Source of the DNA: an uncultured Aquimarina sp.
Lineage (GTDB): Bacteria; Bacteroidota; Bacteroidia; Flavobacteriales; Flavobacteriaceae
Assembly (NCBI GenBank): GCA_947498785.1
Contig: CANMLS010000019.1
Coordinates: forward strand, 29,431-93,430
DNA length: 64,000 nt
Direction: 5' to 3'
In this document: positions 45,856 through 54,341 of the stretch, piece after piece
Position numbering within the stretch: position 1 is the first letter of the stretch
Layout of the letters: the number at the start of each line of letters is the position of its first letter
Translations under genes and position numbers: made by a program
Notes under the pieces: model-generated
The model's database searches: none
What the model saw: the letters and a program-made list of their open reading frames with translations, nothing else
Told to the model about the DNA's origin: nothing

Positions 45856-46920
45856 CTACAGTGTTTTTGAGCAAACCATCATGGTATGATACTCTCCTAA
45901 TTGATGATCTTCATTAAGTGATAGTCCTGCTTTTTTAATTAACGTTTCAAAAACTGATGCTGGATACATTTTACTAGTTCCATTAGCTAGTGCTGTAAAA
46001 TATAAAGAAGTAGCTTCTAATGAAAAACGGGCATTATCAAATTTTTGTCGATCTGTAAATGTTTCAATGATGATGAGTTCTGTATTTTCATTCATAGAAG
46101 CGACACAAGTTTTTAGTATAGTAAGAATTTCATTTTCTGAAAAACAGTCTAAAAATTGACTCATCCAAATAAGATCTGCGCCTTTTGGTATTTGAGGACT
46201 AGGCTTTAACCAATTGATTTCATGACCAATAACTCTATTTTCAAAGCCATTATTTTTAATATTTGTCAAAGCCTTTTCGAGTTGTCCTGGCAAATCAAAA
46301 ATATTAATATTGACATCTTTACTATGGTTGAAACATTGTAATGCAAACTTTCCTGTATTACCCCCTATATCATAAATGGTTTTTGGTTCGTTTTTAAAAA
46401 CTCGTTTCAAAGCTTCCTCAAAAATACCATCGGAATAATGATGGTCGAATTCAAACCACGATTTTTGGACTTCTGGACTCAATTGAGATAAACCGTCATA
46501 AATAGTATCCCATTCCCCAAAAACCTTTAATCCAGATGGTTTCTGCTCTTTAATTGCATCATTTAGATAAAAAAGACCTTCATAGCAAACATCATTTGTA
46601 AAATTGAGATTAACTTCTACAGTTTTATGATAATTTAAAAAATACCCCGTTTTAGTGAGTTGATATTTTTGTTCATCATCCTTAACAACGATATCTGAGC
46701 TTTCTGCAATTTCTAATAATACACCTAACCCATAAATGCTAACGGATAAACTTTTAGAAATTTCATTAATTGAAACTCCACCTTTATCACGGTTTTCAAA
46801 AATGTAATCTAAAACACCTATTTTTTTTAAACTTACTGTAGTTTGAAAAACAAATGGAGCAAAGGCTATTTTTTGAGCCTCCTCTAATGCCTCAATGGCT
46901 CTTAGTTCTTTTTTTGGCAT
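45856..46920 (-). CDS. SAM-dependent methyltransferase of the O-methyltransferase fold
   Basis: 354 residues. An N-terminal winged-helix dimerisation domain (about 10-110) is followed by a Rossmann SAM domain with IYDIGGNTGKFALQC near 179-193, INIFDLPGQL near 202-211 and LIWMSQFLDCFSENE near 240-254. In classical plant/bacterial O-methyltransferases of this fold the last motif holds the catalytic His; here Gln/Phe stand in its place, so C-methylation of the phenolic ring is plausible. Aryl polyenes and flexirubins often carry an aryl methyl group, so this is a good candidate for that step. The gene has 15 nt of spacing after the upstream KS. Confidence 0.85.
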   Translation of the reverse strand: MPKKELRAIEALEEAQKIAFAPFVFQTTVSLKKIGVLDYIFENRDKGGVSINEISKSLSVSIYGLGVLLEIAESSDIVVKDDEQKYQLTKTGYFLNYHKTVEVNLNFTNDVCYEGLFYLNDAIKEQKPSGLKVFGEWDTIYDGLSQLSPEVQKSWFEFDHHYSDGIFEEALKRVFKNEPKTIYDIGGNTGKFALQCFNHSKDVNINIFDLPGQLEKALTNIKNNGFENRVIGHEINWLKPSPQIPKGADLIWMSQFLDCFSENEILTILKTCVASMNENTELIIIETFTDRQKFDNARFSLEATSLYFTALANGTSKMYPASVFETLIKKAGLSLNEDHQLGEYHTMMVCSKTL

Positions 46921-46935
46921 GAGTTTATATAGTAT

Positions 46936-48081
46936 TTACGATATGCTTTTTAATAACAGTGCTGTATTAACGCCTCCAAATCCTGAAGCTGTCTTTAAAA
47001 AAATATCTAATTGTTGTTGTTTTGTTTTTTCAATTATTTGTAATGGTTTAGAAACACCTAAACTTGTAAATCCTTTTGAACAAAATAATGTATTTTGTTT
47101 TAAACTGTACATACCTACAATGGTTTCGACCAATCCAGATGAACCCAATGTATGACCAAAATAACCTTTTAAACTATTAAGCGGGATATTTTGAAAACCT
47201 AGTCTATTGAAAGCTATAGCTTCCATCTCATCATTAAATATAGTGGCAGTACCATGTGCTGATATGTAATCTATTTCTTCTGGTTGTATAGCTGCTTCTC
47301 TCATTGCAGAACTAACACAACGGTATAGCCCTTCACCAGATCGAGACGGACCAGAAATGTGATTGGCATCATTACAATTTGCTTCTCCTAATAGTTCCAC
47401 ACTTTCTTCTGTAAGATAGTTTGTATCTGATGTGATTAAAATACTTGCAATAGCTTCTCCAATGTTAATGCCTGCTCTATCTTTTGAATATGGTTTGCAA
47501 ATAGAATCACTCAACGCTTGAAACGAATTGAAACCAGATAAAACAAACTTAGACACCAAATCACCACTCACTAGAAAAACATGTTTATATACTTTTTCCT
47601 GAATCAGTCTTTTTGCAACAGAAATTGACAATATACCAGATACACAAGCATTTGAAACCACCAAAGGTTCTGTTTTGAATAAAAAATGATTCTTTAAAGC
47701 AGTTCCTATACGTGATAAATAAGCATATGATTTATCAAAACCACTAGTCTTATTGAGCACATCAATATTGCCTTTTGTTGTTGATATAATCAAACCGACA
47801 GATTCATCTATAGTAATATTTGAAGCTGCTATAACCTTGTTCAGAGACAATAACATCATTTGTTCTAAAACAGTATAATTTTCTTTGGCTTTTAGGGCTT
47901 CAAATTCGTTTTCTAAAATAGTTTTATTTATTACAGATCCATAGAAAGGATTATGAAATAAAGCTTTGTCATTGATTACTGAAATACCAGAAACTTCATC
48001 TTTTATCTTTTCAATAACAGTTTCACTATCAAAGCCTAATGATGATATAATAGAGTTATATGATAAATATATTTTACGCAT
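46936..48081 (-). CDS. Beta-ketoacyl-ACP synthase (second active KS)
   Basis: 381 residues from the ATG at 48081, inside the last codons of the thioesterase gene (8-nt overlap); a TTG one codon earlier is dispensable. The triad is complete: Cys146 in SNACVSGILS, His276 in SAHGTATIFND and His310 in KGYFGHTLGSSG. It is shorter and more diverged than the KS at 43786 and resembles the ApeR-type KS thought to start or assist polyene chain formation. Two distinct active KSs plus a CLF match aryl-polyene type II PKS composition. Confidence 0.9.
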   Translation of the reverse strand: MRKIYLSYNSIISSLGFDSETVIEKIKDEVSGISVINDKALFHNPFYGSVINKTILENEFEALKAKENYTVLEQMMLLSLNKVIAASNITIDESVGLIISTTKGNIDVLNKTSGFDKSYAYLSRIGTALKNHFLFKTEPLVVSNACVSGILSISVAKRLIQEKVYKHVFLVSGDLVSKFVLSGFNSFQALSDSICKPYSKDRAGINIGEAIASILITSDTNYLTEESVELLGEANCNDANHISGPSRSGEGLYRCVSSAMREAAIQPEEIDYISAHGTATIFNDEMEAIAFNRLGFQNIPLNSLKGYFGHTLGSSGLVETIVGMYSLKQNTLFCSKGFTSLGVSKPLQIIEKTKQQQLDIFLKTASGFGGVNTALLLKSIS

Positions 48082-48508
48082 CAAGTAAGTTTTGTTTTAT
48101 TTTCCACGCTTTGAAAAACTCAGGAAGAATGAGAGACATCTTATGGTCTTTTAAATTGGTAAATACCTGAACAGTCTCGCCAGTACACACAATATCATTG
48201 GCTTCATTTTTTATAACATATCTAAAAATCAATTTTGCTGAAGCTGTATTCACATAATAGGTTTTTACAGTTGCAATTTCTCCATATTTTAGGGTTAATT
48301 TATGTTCTGTATTGGTTTTTACAATAGGAGTTGCATAGCCATTTTCCTTAGCATCGAGATAGGAAATATTGAATTGTCTTCCGAAAGCTTCGCGACCATC
48401 CTCAAAATATTTTAAATAGTTGCCATGCCACACAATACCTAAAGCGTCAGTTTCATTAAACCTGATTCTTACTTTGCACTTTGCTACAAGTTCTCGGTTT
48501 TTATTCAT
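48074..48508 (-). CDS. Acyl-thioesterase, 4HBT/YbgC-like
   Basis: A 144-residue hotdog thioesterase. RIRFNETDALGIVWHGNYLKYFEDGREAF (14-42) carries Asp21 and the G-I-V-x-H-x-N-Y pattern of 4-hydroxybenzoyl-CoA thioesterases. It probably releases or proofreads acyl chains from the ACP in pigment synthesis (ApeK-like role). It is coupled to the neighbours: it overlaps the KS by 8 nt and lies 5 nt after the dehydratase. Confidence 0.9.
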   Translation of the reverse strand: MNKNRELVAKCKVRIRFNETDALGIVWHGNYLKYFEDGREAFGRQFNISYLDAKENGYATPIVKTNTEHKLTLKYGEIATVKTYYVNTASAKLIFRYVIKNEANDIVCTGETVQVFTNLKDHKMSLILPEFFKAWKIKQNLLDA

Positions 48509-48513
48509 TTTCT

Positions 48514-48960
48514 TTACTCTTTTAATATTGTATTCATTTCAGACATGGCAATAACTTTTCCTCCTACAGATGTTTTTATTTTTACCATAGTCATATTGGT
48601 AATTTCATAAACAACCTCAATTTCTGTGGATAAGGTATCATTTAGTTTTGGAAGACTTATAATCTCACTCGATTTAATAGCACCAATAAACCCTTCTTTG
48701 GCTTCAATATTATTAAGTGATTGTTTATAACCAATATGCAAAGCTGCTGTTTGTGCCATGTGTTCTAAAATACCTGTTTCAGAAAAAAAGCCATTACTAA
48801 CAAATATATTATTTTCAGAAATTGAAAGTCGACAAATACCTCTTTTGATCGAAAAATATTCCAGAGTATCAACCATAATCATTGGTTCACGATGTGGCAA
48901 TAACTTTTCGATACGTTTTATGTCTGATATAGGTGATTTTAATTGATTATACTCCTCCAT
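48514..48960 (-). CDS. 3-hydroxyacyl-ACP dehydratase, FabZ/ApeP-like
   Basis: 148 residues from the ATG at 48960, which overlaps the end of the acyltransferase gene (14 nt); an upstream ATG at 48984 would add 8 residues and overlap further. The dehydratase pair is visible: His23 in LLPHREPMIMVD and Glu66 in ILEHMAQTAAL, spaced as in FabZ/FabA-like enzymes. It is therefore likely to be the catalytically competent dehydratase of the pathway, in contrast to the 130-residue hotdog protein at 40983. Confidence 0.87.
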   Translation of the reverse strand: MEEYNQLKSPISDIKRIEKLLPHREPMIMVDTLEYFSIKRGICRLSISENNIFVSNGFFSETGILEHMAQTAALHIGYKQSLNNIEAKEGFIGAIKSSEIISLPKLNDTLSTEIEVVYEITNMTMVKIKTSVGGKVIAMSEMNTILKE

Positions 48961-49840
48961 TTTTTTTGTCTTGCCAAAAATCATAAAAATTAAACCATTG
49001 TAAAGGATATTTTTCTACAATATATTCTAGATTTTTAATATATTTCTTTAATAAACCTTGCATGTCTCTAGCTTTAACATCAACATGTCTTGCATATAAA
49101 TGATAATGTTTTTTTGGTTCGCGCATAACATAAACAAACAAAACAGGTACATTAAGACGACTCCCTAAATAGAAAGGTCCTACTGGAAATTTTGCAGCTT
49201 TACCAAGCAATTGTTCTTCTACACATTTTGTATCTTTTAAATATCGATCCCCTGCAATACATATTATTTTGTTTTGAGCTAAGGCTGCATTGATTTCAAA
49301 AATATGAGAAAAATCATCTTTTACAATTATAAAGTGTATTTCATCTCTTTGTCTATACTGATCTAAATACTCTTTAATGTCTTGGTGATCTTGATCTGTT
49401 ATAACAATACTTATAGATGCATTGGTCAATCGTTCTTTAAAAAAGTATTGAGCCAATTCAAAACTACCAACATGAGCACTTATTAGAACGCCTCCTTTTT
49501 TCTTAGCCAAAGCTTCTTCTAATAAGTGTTCACCTTCAAAATGAAAGGTATAGCCTTTTCTTAAACCAGAGGGAATTGCTATTTTGTCAACAAGTGTTTG
49601 ACCAAAAACATAATAGGTTTTATATACACTAATTGAACTTTTTAGCCAAGAATAACCTAATCGTTTTCTAAAATAATAACTAAGACCTTTTACATTTTTT
49701 CTAGAGAATAGGCAGAAATAAGGGATAGGCAAATGCATCAAAGCATAAGCGGCATTGATACCAAAATTCTTGATAAAGAACACAAACACCTTAAACCCAA
49801 AAACGGTACCTCTAGATTTTCCATCCCACTCTTCAGCCAT
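48947..49840 (-). CDS. LpxL/HtrB-like lysophospholipid acyltransferase
   Basis: 297 residues. The acyltransferase motif HVGSFE (His123 to Glu128, HxxxxE) follows GGVLISA as in lauroyl/myristoyl acyltransferases, and CIAGDRYL near 192-200 and FPVGPFYLGSRLNVPVLFVYVMR near 216-238 are later family signatures. A hydrophobic N-terminal segment (about 15-45) probably anchors it to the inner membrane. In aryl-polyene clusters such an enzyme is thought to transfer the polyene acyl chain to a lipid or a glycolipid. It follows FabG by 18 nt. Confidence 0.88.
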   Translation of the reverse strand: MAEEWDGKSRGTVFGFKVFVFFIKNFGINAAYALMHLPIPYFCLFSRKNVKGLSYYFRKRLGYSWLKSSISVYKTYYVFGQTLVDKIAIPSGLRKGYTFHFEGEHLLEEALAKKKGGVLISAHVGSFELAQYFFKERLTNASISIVITDQDHQDIKEYLDQYRQRDEIHFIIVKDDFSHIFEINAALAQNKIICIAGDRYLKDTKCVEEQLLGKAAKFPVGPFYLGSRLNVPVLFVYVMREPKKHYHLYARHVDVKARDMQGLLKKYIKNLEYIVEKYPLQWFNFYDFWQDKKNGGV

Positions 49841-49858
49841 TTTTTTCTTCGGTTCAGT

Positions 49859-50602
49859 TTATGAGTAAATCCCTCCGTTAATGTTAATAATTTCACCTGT
49901 GATATAAGATGATTTCTTAGAAGCAAGAAATGACACTAATTGTGCAACTTCTTCTGGAAATCCAAAACGATTAATAGGAATGAGTTTTTTCAACTCCTTT
50001 TCATCTAAATCCGTCGTCATATCAGTTTTAATAAATCCTGGTGCAACTGCATTAACAGTAACATTTTTCTTTGCTATTTCTTGAGCCAACGATTTGGTTG
50101 CTGCTATAATAGCGCCTTTTGATGCAGCATAGTTGGTCTGACCAGCACTTCCTTTGAGTCCCGAAACAGACACCATATTTATAATTCTACCATATTTGTT
50201 TAGGAGCATATCCTTTAATAAATGATTGGTAACGTTATAGAAGCTGTTGAGATTTGTTTGTATTACAGAATTCCAATCGTTGGGTTGCATCCATAAAAAC
50301 AGACCATCTTTAGTGATACCAGCATTATTAATAAGTACTTCAATTATGGTATTTTCATGTGCATCGCTCCAATGATCTAATTGTTGCTTTACATCACTAA
50401 AATTAGCAACATCAAATTTTATGATTTCACCAGACCCACCAAGGTTATTAACAGATTTTAATGTTTCGTTAGCAGCATCTTCATTAGTATGATAATTGAT
50501 TAAAATAGAATAGTCAGTATCTTTTGCAAGTTGTAGGCAAATGGCTCTTCCAATACCACGAGAACCTCCAGTTACCAATGCATATTTTTTTTGGTCACTC
50601 AT
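49859..50602 (-). CDS. 3-oxoacyl-ACP reductase, FabG-type (ketoreductase)
   Basis: A 247-residue classical short-chain dehydrogenase. The NADPH loop TGGSRGIGR is at 11-19, NNAG at 92-95, the catalytic Ser145, Tyr158 and Lys162 (NYAASKGAI), and the C-terminus ends in INGGIYS. It would reduce the 3-keto group in each elongation round before dehydration, generating the conjugated chain (ApeQ-like role). It follows the ammonia-lyase gene by 57 nt. A general fatty-acid FabG role is unlikely, given the operon. Confidence 0.92.
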   Translation of the reverse strand: MSDQKKYALVTGGSRGIGRAICLQLAKDTDYSILINYHTNEDAANETLKSVNNLGGSGEIIKFDVANFSDVKQQLDHWSDAHENTIIEVLINNAGITKDGLFLWMQPNDWNSVIQTNLNSFYNVTNHLLKDMLLNKYGRIINMVSVSGLKGSAGQTNYAASKGAIIAATKSLAQEIAKKNVTVNAVAPGFIKTDMTTDLDEKELKKLIPINRFGFPEEVAQLVSFLASKKSSYITGEIININGGIYS

Positions 50603-50659
50603 TGAATTAAAATCTACTATCTAAACCGTGTATCATTTTTGTTTAAAAATTTCATGGCT

Positions 50660-52186
50660 TTAAACTTCGTTATTAATGATATAATTTTTTACATTATTAA
50701 TGTAAGGATACATAATTATGTCCTCTTTAAATTTAGGAACAATTTTTCGAATATCTTCATAGATTTTTTTAGTTTTTGAAGATACCTCGTTTTGTACCTC
50801 TAGGTATTCAATGGCTTGTATAATCGTAATGAGTTCTATGGATACAACTTCAAAAGCATTTTCTATCACTTTTTTGGTAATCAGTGCTGCATTGGTTCCC
50901 ATGCTTACAATATCCTGATTATCGTTATTGTTAGGAATACTGTGCACATACATCGAATTTGATAACATCTGATTTTCTGCTGTTGTAGATGTTGCAGTAA
51001 ATTGCGTGCCTTGCATACCAAAGTTGAGTCCCAAAGTACCCAAATTCACAAAAGCAGGCAAAATATCATTCAACTTAGGGTTTAACAAATAATTGAGTTG
51101 TCGTTCAGCGAGCATACTCATTTTTGTAACTACTAATTTTAGTTTATCCATTTCTAACGACACATAATCCCCATGAAAATTACCTCCGTGATAGACATGT
51201 TTGTTTTCTACATCGATAATAGGATTATCGTTAGCAGAATTTATTTCTTCAAATAAAATTCTTTCAACTGTATTCAATGTGTCTAGAACAGGCCCTAAAA
51301 TTTGTGGAACACAGCGTAACGAATAATATTCTTGTACTTTGTCTTCAAAAACATCGACTTCCTTGGTATCTGTATAAAGATGATGTTCTCGTTTTCTAAC
51401 CAACGAACTATCTTGTAAATGCTGACGCATCATTTTAGCAATTTCTCGTTGACCAATGTGTTTTTTAGACTGATTGAGTTCTAACGATAAATGATCATCA
51501 TAAGCCTTTACAATTTCATTGATTGAAGCCGAAATAGCAACCATCCAATTAAGTAATCTTCTGGTATAAAAGGTATTAATCACTCCAATCCCTGTCATTA
51601 CAGATGTACCATTCATTAACGCCAATCCTTCTCTGATTTGTACAGAGATTGGTTCTAAATTTTCTTTTTCAAATACTGTTTTAGTTGGCTGACGTTCACC
51701 TTTATAAACAACTTCGCCTTCACCTATAAGTGTTAACGCTAGGTGTGCTAATTGGACCAAATCACCACTTGCACCAACACCTCCATGTTCATATATAATT
51801 GGTGTAATATTTTTGTTAATTAAAGTCGTCATTAAGTCAATTACCGAATCATGAACACCTGATCTTCCCAAAGACAACGTATTGAGTCGTGCTAACATGG
51901 TTGCTCTTACATATTTTTGTGGAATTAGGTTTCCAGAACCAGACGCATGACTTCTTATAAGATTGTATTGTAAATTAATACGTTCTTCATCTTTTATTTT
52001 ATATTGTGCCATTGGACCAAAACCAGTATTGACACCATATATTATTTTATTTGCAGAAAATTCTTTTAAGAACTCAAAACTAGCGTTAACATTTTCTTTT
52101 ATTTGGTCATCGATGACGACAAATTCATTTTCAAAAATTATTTTATAAAATGTATTTAGGTCTAACGCTCCCTTAATTGTGATCAT
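50660..52186 (-). CDS. Tyrosine ammonia-lyase (HAL/PAL family), first gene of the pigment operon
   Basis: 508 residues of the MIO-dependent aromatic ammonia-lyase family. Ala139-Ser140-Gly141 in GGVGASGDL cyclises to the MIO cofactor, and Tyr50 in IIYGVNTGFG is the catalytic base. Recalled from memory, the sequence resembles the characterised Flavobacterium johnsoniae tyrosine ammonia-lyase along its length, including GFGPMAQY, the Ser79-His80 selectivity pair in LIRSHASG, and NNNDNQDIVSMGTN. It therefore probably makes 4-coumarate from tyrosine as the polyene starter. A histidase role is unlikely in this operon. It is divergent from the halogenase-family gene. Confidence 0.92.
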   Translation of the reverse strand: MITIKGALDLNTFYKIIFENEFVVIDDQIKENVNASFEFLKEFSANKIIYGVNTGFGPMAQYKIKDEERINLQYNLIRSHASGSGNLIPQKYVRATMLARLNTLSLGRSGVHDSVIDLMTTLINKNITPIIYEHGGVGASGDLVQLAHLALTLIGEGEVVYKGERQPTKTVFEKENLEPISVQIREGLALMNGTSVMTGIGVINTFYTRRLLNWMVAISASINEIVKAYDDHLSLELNQSKKHIGQREIAKMMRQHLQDSSLVRKREHHLYTDTKEVDVFEDKVQEYYSLRCVPQILGPVLDTLNTVERILFEEINSANDNPIIDVENKHVYHGGNFHGDYVSLEMDKLKLVVTKMSMLAERQLNYLLNPKLNDILPAFVNLGTLGLNFGMQGTQFTATSTTAENQMLSNSMYVHSIPNNNDNQDIVSMGTNAALITKKVIENAFEVVSIELITIIQAIEYLEVQNEVSSKTKKIYEDIRKIVPKFKEDIIMYPYINNVKNYIINNEV

Positions 52187-52304
52187 ATAGAATTAAATCT
52201 CAGTAGTTTTTATTAAAATAGTGTTATGTTTACATCCTAAGATAGGATGATAAATATTCCAATCTGCAAAAGTATAATAATTAATTGGTTATATCCATTA
52301 GTAT
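52187..52304. promoter_or_regulatory. Divergent promoter region of the pigment operon and halogenase gene
   Basis: On the minus strand TACTTTTG (complement of 52267-52274) matches the -7 consensus TAnnTTTG for the ammonia-lyase gene, leaving a leader of about 75 nt. A perfect dyad, CATCCTA-AGA-TAGGATG (52233-52249), lies in that leader and may be an operator or a leader hairpin. I did not find a convincing element for the plus-strand gene. Confidence 0.5.
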
Positions 52305-53540
52305 ATGCAAGATTTAGATATCGATGTTTTAATTATAGGCGCAGGACCTTCTGGATGCATTGCCGCTGCTTACTTACATAATAAAGGAGTTAATATTAAA
52401 GTTATTGAAAAAAGCGAATTTCCGCGCTTTGTAATTGGTGAAAGTCTTTTACCCAGATGTATGGACCATTTTGAAGAAGTAGGATTATTAGAGACAATTA
52501 AAGATTATGGGTTTGAAATAAAAACTGGTGCTCGATTTATCAGAGAAGATACTATTTGTGAATTTGATTTTAGTAAAAAACATACTGAAGGTTATAATTG
52601 GACTTGGCAAGTCACCAGAGAAGATTTTGATGTATTACTAACCGATACGCTTAAGGAAAAAGGAGTAGATATTACATTTGGACATGAAGTTGTGGATGTC
52701 GAGTTTGAAAAAAATGGAACATCTAAAACCACGATAAAGACAAAAACAAAAGAGCAGTACGTCATTAAAGCCAAACATATTATTGATTCCAGTGGTTTTG
52801 GTCGTGTATTACCAAGGTTATTAGACTTAGACAAACCTTCAGAAATACCAGAACATTCGTCAATATTTTCGCATGTAAAAGATATTCGCAGACCAGAAGG
52901 AAGAGAAGGAACTTTAATTACTTTTGATGTCATTGATAAGGATTGCTGGTTATGGGTTATCCCATTTTCAAATGGAAAAACGAGTATTGGCTATGTGTGT
53001 AAAAATGAATTATTAGACAAATTTGAAGGTAATACAACTGAAAAATTACAAAGCATGTTGAAACTTTCTAAATACTATTACGAAAGGTTTAAGGATGTCG
53101 ATTTTCTATTTGAACCTGTTGTGATCAAAAATTATTCAAAATCCGTAAAGCAGTTATTTGGTAAAGGCTATGCACTTACGGGAAATAGTGCAGAGTTTTT
53201 GGATCCTGTGTTTTCATCTGGAGTGACATTTGCAACAGAATCTGGATTACTTGCAGCAAAATTAATAGCCAAAGAACTTAATAATGAAACCGTAGATTGG
53301 CAGAAAGAGTATGCAGATTATATTTTAGAAGGTACAACTGTTTTTGGTAGTTATGTTAAAGAATGGTATACTGGAAACTTGCAAACAGTCTTTTTTGAAG
53401 GCAATGATAATCCTGAAATTAAAAAGCAAATCTGTGCTGTATTGGCAGGTTATGTTTGGGATAAAACCAATCCATTTGTAAAAAAACATAACAGGCTCAT
53501 TAGCACAGTTGCACATGTTATTAGACTTGAAAATAACTAA
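52305..53540 (+). CDS. Flavin-dependent halogenase-family oxidoreductase
   Basis: 411 residues. The FAD-binding GAGPSG is at 12-17 within VLIIGAGPSGCIAAAYL, FPRFVIGESLLPR at 39-51 is the halogenase/geranylgeranyl-reductase signature, and Lys73 lies at the position of the catalytic lysine in FDH (EIKTGARF). WLWVIP at 215-220 is a perfect WxWxIP, the motif used to recognise FADH2-dependent halogenases. GNSAEFLDPVFSSGVTFATESG near 295-315 completes the fold. Chlorinated flexirubins are known, so it may chlorinate the aryl end; hydroxylation or a reductase role remain possible. It is divergent from the pigment operon. Confidence 0.85.
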   Translation: MQDLDIDVLIIGAGPSGCIAAAYLHNKGVNIKVIEKSEFPRFVIGESLLPRCMDHFEEVGLLETIKDYGFEIKTGARFIREDTICEFDFSKKHTEGYNWTWQVTREDFDVLLTDTLKEKGVDITFGHEVVDVEFEKNGTSKTTIKTKTKEQYVIKAKHIIDSSGFGRVLPRLLDLDKPSEIPEHSSIFSHVKDIRRPEGREGTLITFDVIDKDCWLWVIPFSNGKTSIGYVCKNELLDKFEGNTTEKLQSMLKLSKYYYERFKDVDFLFEPVVIKNYSKSVKQLFGKGYALTGNSAEFLDPVFSSGVTFATESGLLAAKLIAKELNNETVDWQKEYADYILEGTTVFGSYVKEWYTGNLQTVFFEGNDNPEIKKQICAVLAGYVWDKTNPFVKKHNRLISTVAHVIRLENN

Positions 53541-54341
53541 AATCTAATTTTGAAACTAAGAAACCAGAAATATTCATAAAACAGTTTTTTTCTGAGAACA
53601 GGATTTTCTATAACAATAGATAATCAATTCATCTTGACTCTTATAATTTCCTGAGAGATTTCTTTTAAAAAAATACGACCTTGGTTTATCATAACAAAAA
53701 TAATGGACTAAACTAATCATATTTAATATAAGCGATATCAAAAATAAGGGCAAAAGCTTTAGTTTGGTAATTAAACATTAATCACAAGGTGTAACTCCTC
53801 TTGAATTTCTAATTCTAGTTTTTCTAAATTAACGAGTGCATTCGTATGATTAAAATATGAAATATAAATTTATCTTATACATACTAATACTTTCTTTTTA
53901 ACGTTTTTAATAATATTATATCTCTCCAATCAATTCTGATACCATTTAATTGATTTGTTGGTTATTTTATATATGTATTGACAAATCTGCACACAACTGT
54001 AACCTTTTGTATACTAATTGTAACCTTTTGTATACTGCTTTATTCCATAAAATCAGTGTATCATTTTAAATTTGTTCTTTAATATAGTTCAAATATAGAA
54101 TGGACATCAAGAAAACTATCAATAATCCATATTTTTCTCTTGAGTTCTGAATTTATCAAACCTATATTATTGTTTAGAAAATCATTTATTAATACTGGTG
54201 TTTAAAATATATTACATTTTAAGTACATAAAACATTAAACACTTCTCAGCAGTTACGATATGACGTTCCTCAACTCCCTTAATTTATCCATTTAGGATAT
54301 ATTTTTATTTTAATAAACCCCAATTAAACTATCAATATGTG
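53541..54341. other. Long intergenic region before the giant adhesin gene
   Basis: About 800 nt without a credible gene. It contains a direct repeat of 18 nt (53998-54036) and a tiny reading frame (53857-53901, 14 codons, hydrophobic: MKYKFILYILILSF) that could be a signal-peptide remnant or chance. No terminator-like stem was seen after the halogenase gene. The rest is A+T-rich. Confidence 0.5.
53998..54036. repeat. Tandem direct repeat, two 18-nt copies with 21-nt period
   Basis: TGTAACCTTTTGTATACT occurs at 53998-54015 and again at 54019-54036, separated by AAT. A 21-nt period equals two turns of B-DNA, so both copies face the same side, as in activator or repressor binding arrays. They lie about 305 nt upstream of the adhesin gene. 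Confidence 0.55.

Noticed and set aside
50660..52186. Histidine ammonia-lyase (hutH) identity
   Set aside because: No hut genes are nearby, it heads a pigment operon, and the sequence resembles the characterised Flavobacterium tyrosine ammonia-lyase.
53857..53901. 14-codon hydrophobic frame before the adhesin gene
   Set aside because: Too short and unsupported to call a gene; it could be a remnant signal peptide or chance.
53998..54036. Possible CRISPR array
   Set aside because: There are only two copies, the 3-nt spacing is far too short for spacers, and no cas genes are present.
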